Shown: positions 8,701 to 14,503, counted from the first letter of the stretch. The stretch: 14,503 nucleotides of DNA from UBA6382 sp963631415 (GCA_963631415.1 CAVGQS010000061.1:1-14503), one strand, 5' to 3'. Program-made: numbers and translations. The notes: a model not told the origin generated them from the letters alone.

Positions 8701-8763
8701 GGACTTAAGTTCATCAGACAAGCACTTGGCGTCATCTCGCGCGGACTTAATTTTTCCGGACCG
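8701..8763. repeat. 21-bp tandem repeat cluster, GGACTTAA core (copy 1)
   Basis: Units start at 8701 (GGACTTAA), 8722 (degenerate, GCACTTGG) and 8743 (GGACTTAA, preceded by GC), an exact 21-bp period. The same core at the same period occurs at 14416-14465. Downstream, TTTCCGCGAAAATT near 8781 matches TTTCCGCGGAAATT at 14474, so the two intergenic loci share more than the core. Confidence 0.7.
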
Positions 8764-8841
8764 TCATAAAAGGTTATCCGTTTCCGCGAAAATTGGAACG
8801 CCAGGTGGCTCTCTGATGAATAGAAGTCCTTGTCTGATGAA
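8701..8841. repeat. Intergenic inverted-repeat element with imperfect 32-bp arms
   Basis: The arm at 8701-8732 matches the reverse complement of 8798-8829 at 25 of 32 positions. A perfect 13-bp pair, TTCATCAGACAAG at 8710-8722, also recurs inverted at 8829-8841, and TCTGATGAA is directly repeated at 8812 and 8833 (21 bp apart). This fills most of the gap between the terminator at 8648 and the promoter near 8882. No gene could be supported here. Confidence 0.65.
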
Positions 8842-8881
8842 ATTTTGTGGGGCAAATTCCGTGACTTGAAACAAAAAGACT

Positions 8882-8889
8882 TATATTTG
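8882..8889 (+). promoter_or_regulatory. Predicted -7 box (TATATTTG)
   Basis: TATATTTG is an exact match to TAnnTTTG, 28 bp before the ATG at 8918, the same distance as for the receptor operon. TTGAAAC precedes it at 8866 with a short 13-bp gap; no well-spaced -33 element is seen. Confidence 0.6.
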
Positions 8890-8917
8890 CATCCGTGATA
8901 CTGACAACAAGAATACC

Positions 8918-9394
8918 ATGAAAAAAGTACAGAAGAAACTTCTACTGCTGGGATGCGGCGTGCTGGGCACGCTGGTGGTACTCTTTAACCTAACATTGCT
9001 GTATGCCGGTTGTATAATGTTCATAATCTCCGCCTATCAAGCGGACAGAGAGATTGCCAATAACCCAGAAAAGATTGCTGCGTGCGCGGACTTCGACCTG
9101 CCCGACTATGTAGTCGTCAGCAGATCCGACAACATGGACAGGGGGTCGAGCGCATGGTCGGACTACACGTGGGAAGTCAGGCTGAAAGAACCGCTGTCTG
9201 CCGATGACCTGGAAGATCTCCAGGAGCTAGTAGAGGACGACACCTGCTGGACCTATAATGCCGCGAAGAACACCTACCATTATTCTAATGTCACCGGACT
9301 CGACGAGTCGCCCGAAGTGACGGTGACTGTCCAAATTCACAAGGACAAAACAACTGTGACACTGGACTACTGCTGGTGGGACTTTGAGTGGTGA
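8918..9394 (+). CDS. Small membrane-anchored protein, unknown function
   Basis: A 158-residue protein that I do not recognise. The start MKKVQKK is followed by a long hydrophobic segment (about residues 8-39), probably one membrane helix or an uncleaved signal anchor. A mostly acidic soluble domain follows (about 45-158), containing YTWEVRLKEPLSADDLEDLQ and ending in an aromatic-rich TLDYCWWDFEW. The orientation is not certain; the basic start suggests the soluble domain is periplasmic. The gene has its own -7 box at 8882 and is followed by 147 bp before the next gene. No clear hairpin terminator was found there, so it could be transcribed with the envelope genes downstream. Confidence 0.75.
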   Translation: MKKVQKKLLLLGCGVLGTLVVLFNLTLLYAGCIMFIISAYQADREIANNPEKIAACADFDLPDYVVVSRSDNMDRGSSAWSDYTWEVRLKEPLSADDLEDLQELVEDDTCWTYNAAKNTYHYSNVTGLDESPEVTVTVQIHKDKTTVTLDYCWWDFEW

Positions 9395-9541
9395 TTGGCA
9401 GAGTCATTACGGCAGAGCCAACCCGCCGGCGCCAGCTTTTTGCCCCCCAATGTGAAAATGGAACAAAAAGGAACTGCCGCTTTTGACAAAAAGTCATAAC
9501 TTAGCAGCCTAAATATTTATTAACCTTTAACACTTACTACT

Positions 9542-10204
9542 ATGGGAGCACTAAAATCATTCTTCAACGACGACTACAGCCAGACTTCAAAACCAAAGGT
9601 AAAGACGTGGGTTGACAAGGTGGTCGGAACTGTCGACAACGGCAAATTCTTCCGCGAGCCCGTTGTCTTCCTCTACCGCGTGATAGGCGTGGTGAGCTTC
9701 TTGCTCACATTGGCGGTTCCTTTTTTCCTGGCCGGCCAGAGAGGTATGTTGGGAAAGATCTTCAGCGAGGCGACCATTAACATGATAGTGCTGGTACTCG
9801 CCGCACTGGCCATGGGCTTCTTCTCGATGATGGTATGGATCAACCGGTCCAACAAACTGCGTACGCGCATAGCCACCGGCAACGACATCGTGGTCATTCC
9901 GCTGATTGCCGACATGGTTCAGACCAATGGTGAGTGCACCGGCTTTGCCATCATGGTGATGTCTTCGGTCTTCGGCGTCTTCTTCGGCTTCATCGGTCAG
10001 ATTTTCCTCGACCCCAGACACTACTTCGCCGTACTGCTCTGCAGTCTGGGCATCACGGCAGCGTTGGTGCTCATAGGCTATGGCTTCGTATGTCTGGGCC
10101 ACTTCTTCGGCGAGAACCTCCGCGCCCTGGCGGTCATCACCAACAACGTGCGTGATCTGGGCGACATTCACCGCGCCAAAGCCAAGCAGGAAGAACAAGC
10201 CTAA
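9542..10204 (+). CDS. Four-helix inner-membrane protein, unknown function
   Basis: A 220-residue integral membrane protein of no family that I recognise. A soluble N-terminal stretch (about 1-40, with KVKTWVDKVVG) precedes four hydrophobic segments near residues 41-64, 78-100, 132-155 and 160-188. A charged tail rich in Lys, Glu and Ala (RAKAKQEEQA) ends it. The loop between helices 2 and 3 (RSNKLRTRIATGNDIVVIP) is basic at its start, so it is likely cytoplasmic. It is the first gene of a tight run: the YARHG lipoprotein starts 15 bp after its stop and overlaps the M15 peptidase gene. The leader before the ATG is AT-rich (TTAACCTTTAACACTTACT); TAAATATT at 9510 is only a partial -7 match. Confidence 0.85.
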   Translation: MGALKSFFNDDYSQTSKPKVKTWVDKVVGTVDNGKFFREPVVFLYRVIGVVSFLLTLAVPFFLAGQRGMLGKIFSEATINMIVLVLAALAMGFFSMMVWINRSNKLRTRIATGNDIVVIPLIADMVQTNGECTGFAIMVMSSVFGVFFGFIGQIFLDPRHYFAVLLCSLGITAALVLIGYGFVCLGHFFGENLRALAVITNNVRDLGDIHRAKAKQEEQA

Positions 10205-10219
10205 ACTTACAAATAAGAC

Positions 10220-10612
10220 ATGAAGAAATTTATCATCCCCGCACTGATGGCAGTGTTTCTGCTGTCGTCGTGCGACTTCTTCTCCAAGGACAAGAAAGAA
10301 GAAACCGTGGTCAGAAAGGCCGTAGACGAACCCAAGGAGGAGAAGGCCGAGGAGGAAGACCCCGTAGAGGCGGTCGGCAAACTGGCCACGGAGCGCGTGC
10401 TGGAATACGAAGACATACGCTCGCTGTCGAAGAAAGAGCTGCGAATAGTGCGCAACTGGATTTTCGCCACCCACGGCTACAAGTTCAAGAGCAAGGACCT
10501 GAGGGACTACTTCAGCCAGAAGGACTGGTATGAGCCCCGCTACTCCAACGTGTCGGCCTCGCTGACGGCGGTAGAGCAGCAGAACGTGGCGTTCATACAA
10601 CTCTATGAGTAG
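10220..10612 (+). CDS. YARHG-domain lipoprotein
   Basis: A 130-residue lipoprotein. The signal peptide ends in LSSC with the cysteine at residue 18. A highly charged Lys/Glu-rich linker (about 22-55) follows, and then a YARHG domain at about 65-130. Recognisable motif parts are LSKKELRIVRNWIFATHGYK, F..KDLRDYF, DWYEPRYSNV and LTAVEQQNVAFI; the name-giving motif reads FATHG here. YARHG is a presumed extracytoplasmic domain found with cell-wall-associated proteins and its molecular role is not established. The stop overlaps the start of the M15 metallopeptidase gene by 8 bp (ATGAGTAG), so the two are translationally coupled. This suggests a shared envelope function, perhaps positioning or regulating the peptidase. 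Confidence 0.85.
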   Translation: MKKFIIPALMAVFLLSSCDFFSKDKKEETVVRKAVDEPKEEKAEEEDPVEAVGKLATERVLEYEDIRSLSKKELRIVRNWIFATHGYKFKSKDLRDYFSQKDWYEPRYSNVSASLTAVEQQNVAFIQLYE

Positions 10613-11417
10613 ACTGCGCAGCAGGCTGGCAGCCGCCATGCTGTCGGGCGCGTGCCTCGTGGCGTGCGCCGCGGGCATGTCGTGCCGCCACGAGGGCAGC
10701 AAGGCGATGGCGGCTGAGCGCGACACAATACGCAAAACCACCGTCCCCGACTACGCGCAGAGGGTCATCGACGCCTACCCCGACTTCCAGATGAGCTATG
10801 CCGACAACCGGCTGACGCTCAAGGGCGGAGCGGAGATAGTATGCGACGACGGCCGCGAGAAGGACTTCGTCGGCAAGCTCGACGACTGCGACGTGGAGGA
10901 CATGTTTTCGACACCCTACTCCACCGCCGCTGCGGAGCCCGCGTATCTCAGCGACTGCGGCAGGGGCAGGTGTGAGGCGCTCTTCAAGGCGATGTACGGC
11001 AGCACGGCCGAGGCGGTGCGAAGGAATCTCGTCGCGGTGGACTGGTTTGGCGACAAGGTGCTCTTCACCAAAGTCAACGGCGCCAACCGCCAGCTGGAAA
11101 AGGTGGCAGCCGAACTGAGCCGCATGCCCCAGCTGAGGAAATACCTGAAGTCGTCGGGCACGTTCTACTGGCGCAAGGTGCGCGGAGCCAACCGCCAGAG
11201 CGCCCACAGCTACGGCATAGCCATCGACATCGGTGTCGACTACTCCAACTACTGGCTGTGGAGCAACCCCGGCGCCAAGGAGACCGACAAAATCAAGTAC
11301 GAAAACCGCATGCCCCGCGAGATAGTCCAGGCCTTCGAAAAGCACGGCTTCATCTGGGGCGGCCGCTGGTACCACTACGACACCATGCACTTTGAGTACC
11401 GTCCCGAACTGCACTAA
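10605..11417 (+). CDS. M15-family zinc peptidase, predicted peptidoglycan peptidase (lipoprotein)
   Basis: A 270-residue protein of the M15 type (D-Ala-D-Ala carboxypeptidase or L-Ala-D-Glu endopeptidase class), which cleaves peptidoglycan stem peptides. The catalytic signature is complete: SAHSYGIAIDIG at 199-210 supplies H201 and D208, and WGGRWYHYDTMHFEY at 251-265 supplies D259 and the third zinc ligand H262. The N-terminus is basic and hydrophobic, with the possible lipobox LVAC (cysteine at residue 21), so it is probably a lipoprotein of the periplasm or outer membrane. The region between about 45 and 185 is family-variable. The ATG lies inside the end of the YARHG gene (8-bp overlap). 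Whether it cuts before or after D-Ala cannot be told from the motif. Confidence 0.9.
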   Translation: MSRLRSRLAAAMLSGACLVACAAGMSCRHEGSKAMAAERDTIRKTTVPDYAQRVIDAYPDFQMSYADNRLTLKGGAEIVCDDGREKDFVGKLDDCDVEDMFSTPYSTAAAEPAYLSDCGRGRCEALFKAMYGSTAEAVRRNLVAVDWFGDKVLFTKVNGANRQLEKVAAELSRMPQLRKYLKSSGTFYWRKVRGANRQSAHSYGIAIDIGVDYSNYWLWSNPGAKETDKIKYENRMPREIVQAFEKHGFIWGGRWYHYDTMHFEYRPELH

Positions 11418-11462
11418 GCGGAGCCACCAAAGGCAAACGCACTATAACCCAACAAAAAAATC
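11411..11462 (+). repeat. Left copy of an imperfect direct repeat flanking the three-gene cassette
   Basis: From GCACTAAG (the last codon and stop of the M15 gene) through CTATAACC to AAAAAAATC, this segment recurs at 14151-14198 after the cassette. Shared blocks in order are GCACTAAG, CCAC, GGCA, CTATAACC and the A-tract plus TC, with small gaps between. Confidence 0.5.
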
Positions 11463-11497
11463 CCCTGACCGCCACACGGCAGCCAGGGGATTTTTTT
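11454..11497. terminator. Bidirectional terminator between the envelope operon and the cassette
   Basis: AAAAAAATCCCCTG at 11454-11467 is a perfect 14-bp complement of 11484-11497 (CAGGGG plus an A and a T-tract). The A-tract and T-tract make it symmetrical. It separates the M15 gene from the cassette promoter. Confidence 0.9.
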
Positions 11498-11556
11498 GTT
11501 TGTTACTCAATTCATTAAAAAGTTAAAAATTACTGCTGCATTCCAGATGTTTTAAT

Positions 11557-11564
11557 TATCTTTG
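11557..11564 (+). promoter_or_regulatory. Predicted -7 box (TATCTTTG) of the cassette
   Basis: TATCTTTG fits TAnnTTTG and lies 33 bp before the chosen ATG at 11598. The cassette therefore has its own promoter directly after the terminator at 11454-11497. A clear -33 element is not visible. The TTG within this box is in frame with the gene but lies in the promoter, so it is unlikely to be a start codon. Confidence 0.6.
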
Positions 11565-11597
11565 CTACGTTTTAACGCCCCATTAAAATGTAGCAAA

Positions 11598-12563
11598 ATG
11601 GAATTAAACAAGAATCTTAACATACTTGGGCGCAATGTCAGTTTGGCCAGACGCACCAAAGACAAGTTGCAAGGGCTGAACGTGGGCGAAAAACTGTCAT
11701 ACGTATTTTATGACGGCACTTACCTTGGCGCAGCCATGCTTTTTGTCGAACCAAAGAAGGAAAATCCTACGCCAAAAATCTGCCAGTTGACAAGCAGCAG
11801 ACTGACAGACCTGTATGGGCTCCCTGTTGTGTTCATTTTGCAGCCGGGGCCTACTTATGAGCGGACGCGCCTCATGGACAAGGGGGTGTTCTTTGTGATG
11901 AGCGGCCAATACGCCTATCTCCCCATGCTTGTGGCAACGGAAAAGTCAAGCAATCGTGCTGCAGCCAAAATACTTTCGCCAGTAGCTCAATATCTGTTGC
12001 TTTTTCATCTGCAAGTGAAAAGCATTGAAGGGATGACAGCAAGAGAGATTGCCCCGCTAGTTCCATATTCTTATGAGAGCGTGACGCTGGGGATAACCTG
12101 TTTGGCAGACGTCGGACTTGCCGAGAAAATAAAAGCAGGACAGAGAAGCAAGACGATCCACTTCTTCGAAAGAGGCAAGGAATTGTGGAACAAGGCACAG
12201 GCGTACTTGACAAATCCTGTCGAGACCCTATTTTTTTGTGACACATTAGATACTGCTGATGCGTATCCCACATGCGGCATCAATGCTTTGGCTCATTATT
12301 CACGCCTTAGCCCTGATGCAGAAAAGGCGCTTGCACTGACCGCAAAAGAATATCGCGAATTGAACAGCAATGGGGTATTCGTCGGTCAGAATCAATACGA
12401 CGGCAACTATATTGTTGAGGTCTGGAAATATCCGCCTTTGAGAGCGAAGGAGGATAATTGTGTAGACAGGCTTTCCCTTATCCTGTCGCTGAATGATGAA
12501 GGCGACCCCCGGGTTGAAAAAGAAGTGGAATATTTAAGAGACAATATGGAATGGAAGGATTAG
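11598..12563 (+). CDS. Winged-helix AbiEi/MarR-like regulator, predicted antitoxin
   Basis: A 321-residue protein starting MELNKNLNIL. The central part (about 126-195) is a winged helix: LSPVAQYLLLFHLQ, then MTAREIAPLVPYSYESVTLG as the helix-turn-helix region, and a wing around GQRSKTIHFF. The segment before it (GVFFVMSGQYAYLPML, 96-111) and the one after it (ELWNKAQAYLTNPVE; YPTCGINALAHYS) are typical of the AbiEi-like or MarR-like regulators paired with nucleotidyltransferase toxins. In AbiE systems the AbiEi protein represses the operon and neutralises AbiEii; this role is inferred here. The start was set at 11598 because an in-frame upstream TTG (11562) falls inside the -7 box. The stop overlaps the next gene by 13 bp. 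Confidence 0.75.
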   Translation: MELNKNLNILGRNVSLARRTKDKLQGLNVGEKLSYVFYDGTYLGAAMLFVEPKKENPTPKICQLTSSRLTDLYGLPVVFILQPGPTYERTRLMDKGVFFVMSGQYAYLPMLVATEKSSNRAAAKILSPVAQYLLLFHLQVKSIEGMTAREIAPLVPYSYESVTLGITCLADVGLAEKIKAGQRSKTIHFFERGKELWNKAQAYLTNPVETLFFCDTLDTADAYPTCGINALAHYSRLSPDAEKALALTAKEYRELNSNGVFVGQNQYDGNYIVEVWKYPPLRAKEDNCVDRLSLILSLNDEGDPRVEKEVEYLRDNMEWKD

Positions 12564-13333
12564 ACAAGTTCAGAGAGGCTTTTGCCGACTACTCTGACAA
12601 CTATGTTATCATTGGCGGAACGGCTTGCGGCATAACGATGAAGGACACCGTGGTCCGGGCGCGTGCCACTCACGATATCGACATGATTGTAATTGTCGAG
12701 AATATGACGGAAGCCTTCGCCAACCGCTTTTGGCAATTCGTGCGCGAAGCTGGCTATCGTCCGGAGAAGCGCCGGCAAGAAGCTGGCGAACCTGTGAAAT
12801 ACGAGTTGTACCGCTTTGCAGACGGCCGCAACGGCTATCCGCAAATGATAGAATTGCTCTCGCGCCATCCTGACGCACTGGGCGAGCCAAGAGGTCTTGT
12901 CATAGAGCCGCTACCAACGGCCGAGGCTGTGTCCAGTTTGAGTGCCATCATCATGGATGACGACTTCTACCGTTTCACTATTGAGCACAGCCGCTTGACC
13001 GACGGCATCCGCCATGCCGATTCAACAGCCTTGATTGCACTGAAGACGCGGGCATATCTCAATCTAATGAAGGACAAATCTGCTGGCAAGCACGTTAATT
13101 CCAAAGACATAAAGAAGCACCGCTCAGACGTCTTGAAGAATGTAGCGATAATGGAAGACACGGCTGTAGAAGCTCCGCTTTCGATTGCTACATGTGTCAG
13201 AGATTTTGTGACATCCTTGCGGGACGACTGGGACAGCATTGCTGAACCTTTGGCAAAATCGTTAGGCGAAGACCAAGACTTGGTAATGGGGCTTTTGGAC
13301 GAGCTTGAACATTTATTTACCGAACAACCATGA
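12551..13333 (+). CDS. AbiEii-like nucleotidyltransferase-fold protein, predicted toxin
   Basis: A 260-residue protein with a DNA polymerase-beta-like nucleotidyltransferase signature. IIGGTACGI at 20-28 is the GG motif. RATHDIDMIV at 38-47 supplies the DxD metal pair D42 and D44. Downstream, ALKTRAYLNL (K165) and KDIKKHRSD (185-193) match the lysine and aspartate motifs of the AbiEii (type IV toxin) family. Known AbiEii-like enzymes transfer nucleotides to tRNA, blocking translation; whether this one does is untested. The start overlaps the regulator stop by 13 bp and the stop overlaps the phosphoesterase start by 4 bp. That tight coupling indicates one operon. No active-site residue appears missing. 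A housekeeping nucleotidyltransferase role is less likely given the regulator partner. Confidence 0.8.
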   Translation: MEGLDKFREAFADYSDNYVIIGGTACGITMKDTVVRARATHDIDMIVIVENMTEAFANRFWQFVREAGYRPEKRRQEAGEPVKYELYRFADGRNGYPQMIELLSRHPDALGEPRGLVIEPLPTAEAVSSLSAIIMDDDFYRFTIEHSRLTDGIRHADSTALIALKTRAYLNLMKDKSAGKHVNSKDIKKHRSDVLKNVAIMEDTAVEAPLSIATCVRDFVTSLRDDWDSIAEPLAKSLGEDQDLVMGLLDELEHLFTEQP

Positions 13334-14097
13334 AGATACAATACGCATCAGACCTCCACCTTGAGTTTGCAGACAACTGGAGATGGCTCAAGGAAAATCC
13401 GCTTGAGGTGGCTGGCGACATTCTTGTGCTGGCTGGCGACATTGGATATTTGGGCGACGGCAACTACAGCAAACATCCATTCTGGGATTGGGCCTCGGAG
13501 AACTATCAGCAGGTGTATTGCTGCATGGGCAACCATGAGTTCTACAAGTTTTTCGATGTTGCAACCTTGGCGAACGGCTATTGTCTGGAAATTCGCCCAA
13601 ACGTACACAGCTACTATAACGGCATAGTCCATTTGGACAACGCGGACATCATCCTGTCCACCTTGTGGGCAAAGATTCCGTTGAAGGAAGCATACTACAC
13701 AGAGCAATGTGTGACGGATTTCAGAAGAATCCTCTACAATGGAGAAATAATGACCCATGCCGACTTCAATCACGAGCACGAGCGCTGTCTGACTTTCATT
13801 AAAGATGCTGTGGCCAACAGCAAGGCCACGCATCGAGTCGTTGTAACCCATCACGTGCCATCATTCAAGATGCTCTGTCCGAAGCACGCCGGGAGCAAAA
13901 TCAACGGGGCTTTCACGGTTGAGTTGGAGGATTACATCAAGAGCACCAACATCGACTATTGGATATACGGCCATTCCCACTACAACGTAGATGTGGAGAT
14001 TGGCTGCACCAAATGTGTGTCAAACCAGTTGGGGTATGTATTCCACGACGAGCACAAATTCTTTGACCGGCAGAAGAAGATAGACATTACTGGTTAA
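13330..14097 (+). CDS. Calcineurin-like metallophosphoesterase, third gene of the cassette
   Basis: A 255-residue protein with all five motifs of the calcineurin-like phosphoesterase superfamily. SDLHLEF supplies D8 and H10, GDIGYLG supplies D37, GNHEFY supplies N68 and H69, THHVPS supplies H174 and H175, and GHSHYN supplies H215 and H217. The two-metal site is therefore complete and the enzyme is probably active on a phosphomonoester, phosphodiester or nucleotide. There is no signal peptide, so it acts in the cytoplasm. The ATG overlaps the stop of the nucleotidyltransferase gene (ATGA), implying translational coupling. The substrate is unknown. By inference from context it could remove, hydrolyse or antagonise the product of the nucleotidyltransferase, or act as an effector; it could also be a passenger. 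Confidence 0.85.
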   Translation: MKIQYASDLHLEFADNWRWLKENPLEVAGDILVLAGDIGYLGDGNYSKHPFWDWASENYQQVYCCMGNHEFYKFFDVATLANGYCLEIRPNVHSYYNGIVHLDNADIILSTLWAKIPLKEAYYTEQCVTDFRRILYNGEIMTHADFNHEHERCLTFIKDAVANSKATHRVVVTHHVPSFKMLCPKHAGSKINGAFTVELEDYIKSTNIDYWIYGHSHYNVDVEIGCTKCVSNQLGYVFHDEHKFFDRQKKIDITG

Positions 14098-14150
14098 ACT
14101 GGGTAGACGGTCATAACAACGGCTACAAAACGCCAAAAAATCGTCCGTCG

Positions 14151-14198
14151 GCACTAAGCCACGAAGGCATCCCGCCCTATAACCAAACAAAAAAAATC
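14151..14198 (+). repeat. Right copy of the imperfect direct repeat flanking the cassette
   Basis: It matches 11411-11462 in block order: GCACTAAG, CCAC, GGCA, CTATAACC, AAC and an A-tract plus TC. It is not part of any gene I can support, so GCACTAAG is not an obvious stop codon here. The distance between the copies is about 2.7 kb, the length of the cassette. Confidence 0.5.
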
Positions 14199-14287
14199 AT
14201 TGCTGTCCGCTAAAAATCAAGAGAACAACCTATTATAAACTATTGCTATCCGCTACCCTCCCCCGGAACCACAAGACTCTTGCCAAT

Positions 14288-14324
14288 TCCGCAACCCCAA
14301 CCACCAGGGCTGCGGATTTTTTTT
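14288..14324 (+). terminator. Probable rho-independent terminator after the cassette
   Basis: TCCGCAACCC (14288-14297) pairs with GGGCTGCGGA (14307-14316) with one mismatch, around a 9-base loop and followed by eight T residues. It lies 190 bp after the phosphoesterase stop, an unusually long tail for the operon. No nearer terminator was found. Confidence 0.65.
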
Positions 14325-14415
14325 GCCCAGCAATCTCCAGTCTGCCAAACATCCAAAAAGCGGTCATAAAACAACAAGAAAACAGTTCGCACACACACTT
14401 CAAAGTTATAAAGTA

Positions 14416-14487
14416 GGACTTAAAAAAATTTTGTGCGGACTTAAAAAATTTTCGTGCGGACTTAACGAAAAAATTTCCGCGGAAATT
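14416..14487. repeat. 21-bp tandem repeat cluster, GGACTTAA core (copy 2)
   Basis: GGACTTAA starts at 14416, 14437 and 14458, exactly 21 bp apart, with A/T-rich spacers ending in GTGC. It ends in the perfect 16-bp palindrome AATTTCCGCGGAAATT at 14472-14487. The window ends at 14503, so the element may continue. It is related to the cluster at 8701. Confidence 0.75.
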
Positions 14488-14503
14488 CTGCGATGACTAG
14501 ACC

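Larger units (their letters stand above)
14098..14503. other. Gene-free region downstream of the cassette
   Basis: No open frame of convincing length or composition is seen on either strand in these 406 bp. It holds the right flank repeat (14151-14198), two near-identical 14-bp copies of ATTGCTGTCCGCTA (14199-14212; 14242-14255 with one mismatch), the terminator at 14288-14324 and the second 21-bp repeat cluster from 14416 to the edge. Confidence 0.6.

Noticed and set aside
7122..8855. A 577-codon minus-strand open frame opposite the lipoprotein gene
   Set aside because: Same Val/Ala/Gly-rich shadow composition; it also runs through the terminator at 8648 and the repeat element.
8684..8869. 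A 61-codon plus-strand frame between the lipoprotein and the next gene
   Set aside because: It lies wholly within the terminator tail and the inverted-repeat element, and the translation has no gene-like features.
9587..10741. A 384-codon minus-strand frame
   Set aside because: It is opposite two well-supported genes, rich in His/Gln/Glu/Val, with no domain.
14098..14290. A possible remnant of an M15 gene ending in the right-hand GCACTAAG
   Set aside because: Reading upstream in the corresponding frame gives no similarity to the M15 protein and meets a stop at 14104.
14416..14465. CRISPR-like array suggested by the regularly spaced GGACTTAA repeats
   Set aside because: The conserved part is about 8-10 bp and the spacers are A/T-rich and mutually similar, unlike CRISPR repeats and unique spacers; no cas gene is near.

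Overview
The window looks like chromosomal DNA of a Bacteroidales bacterium, most likely Prevotella or a close relative. The grounds are a BspA-type surface protein with a C-terminal sorting-domain-like tail, a TonB-dependent receptor with an N-terminal carboxypeptidase-regulatory-like domain, lipoproteins with acidic residues after the lipobox cysteine, -7 boxes of the TAnnTTTG type, and almost no Shine-Dalgarno sequences. All genes found are on the + strand. No rRNA, tRNA, CRISPR array or transposase was seen.

Layout. (1) 1-3900: a large BspA-like leucine-rich-repeat surface protein made of four tandem modules, open at the left edge, followed by a 55-codon gene and a strong terminator at 4010-4056. 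(2) 4140-8690: a -7 box, a TonB-dependent receptor, a surface lipoprotein predicted to be a beta-helix, and a terminator; probably one outer-membrane uptake unit. (3) 8700-8889: an intergenic repeat element built on a 21-bp period, leading into a promoter. (4) 8918-11417: a small membrane-anchored protein of unknown function, then a tight envelope operon of a four-helix membrane protein, a YARHG-domain lipoprotein and an M15-type metallopeptidase, closed by a bidirectional terminator at 11454-11497. (5) 11557-14097: a three-gene cassette with overlapping genes and its own promoter: a winged-helix regulator of the AbiEi/MarR-like kind, a nucleotidyltransferase-fold protein of the AbiEii kind, and a calcineurin-like metallophosphoesterase. 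(6) 14098-14503: gene-free DNA with a terminator and a second 21-bp repeat cluster running toward the right edge.

The most interesting part is the cassette in (5). Its first two genes have the architecture of a type IV (AbiE-like) toxin-antitoxin or phage-defence pair. The third gene is a complete metallophosphoesterase, translationally coupled to the nucleotidyltransferase by an ATGA overlap, and it is not part of the classical pair. The cassette looks less GC-rich than its neighbours. About 50 bp downstream of the preceding M15 gene recurs imperfectly just after the cassette, as if the cassette had been inserted there. The second main item is the pair of intergenic clusters (8701 onward and 14416 onward) sharing a GGACTTAA core at exact 21-bp spacing. 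All functional statements are by motif and family recognition; no database search or composition calculation was run.
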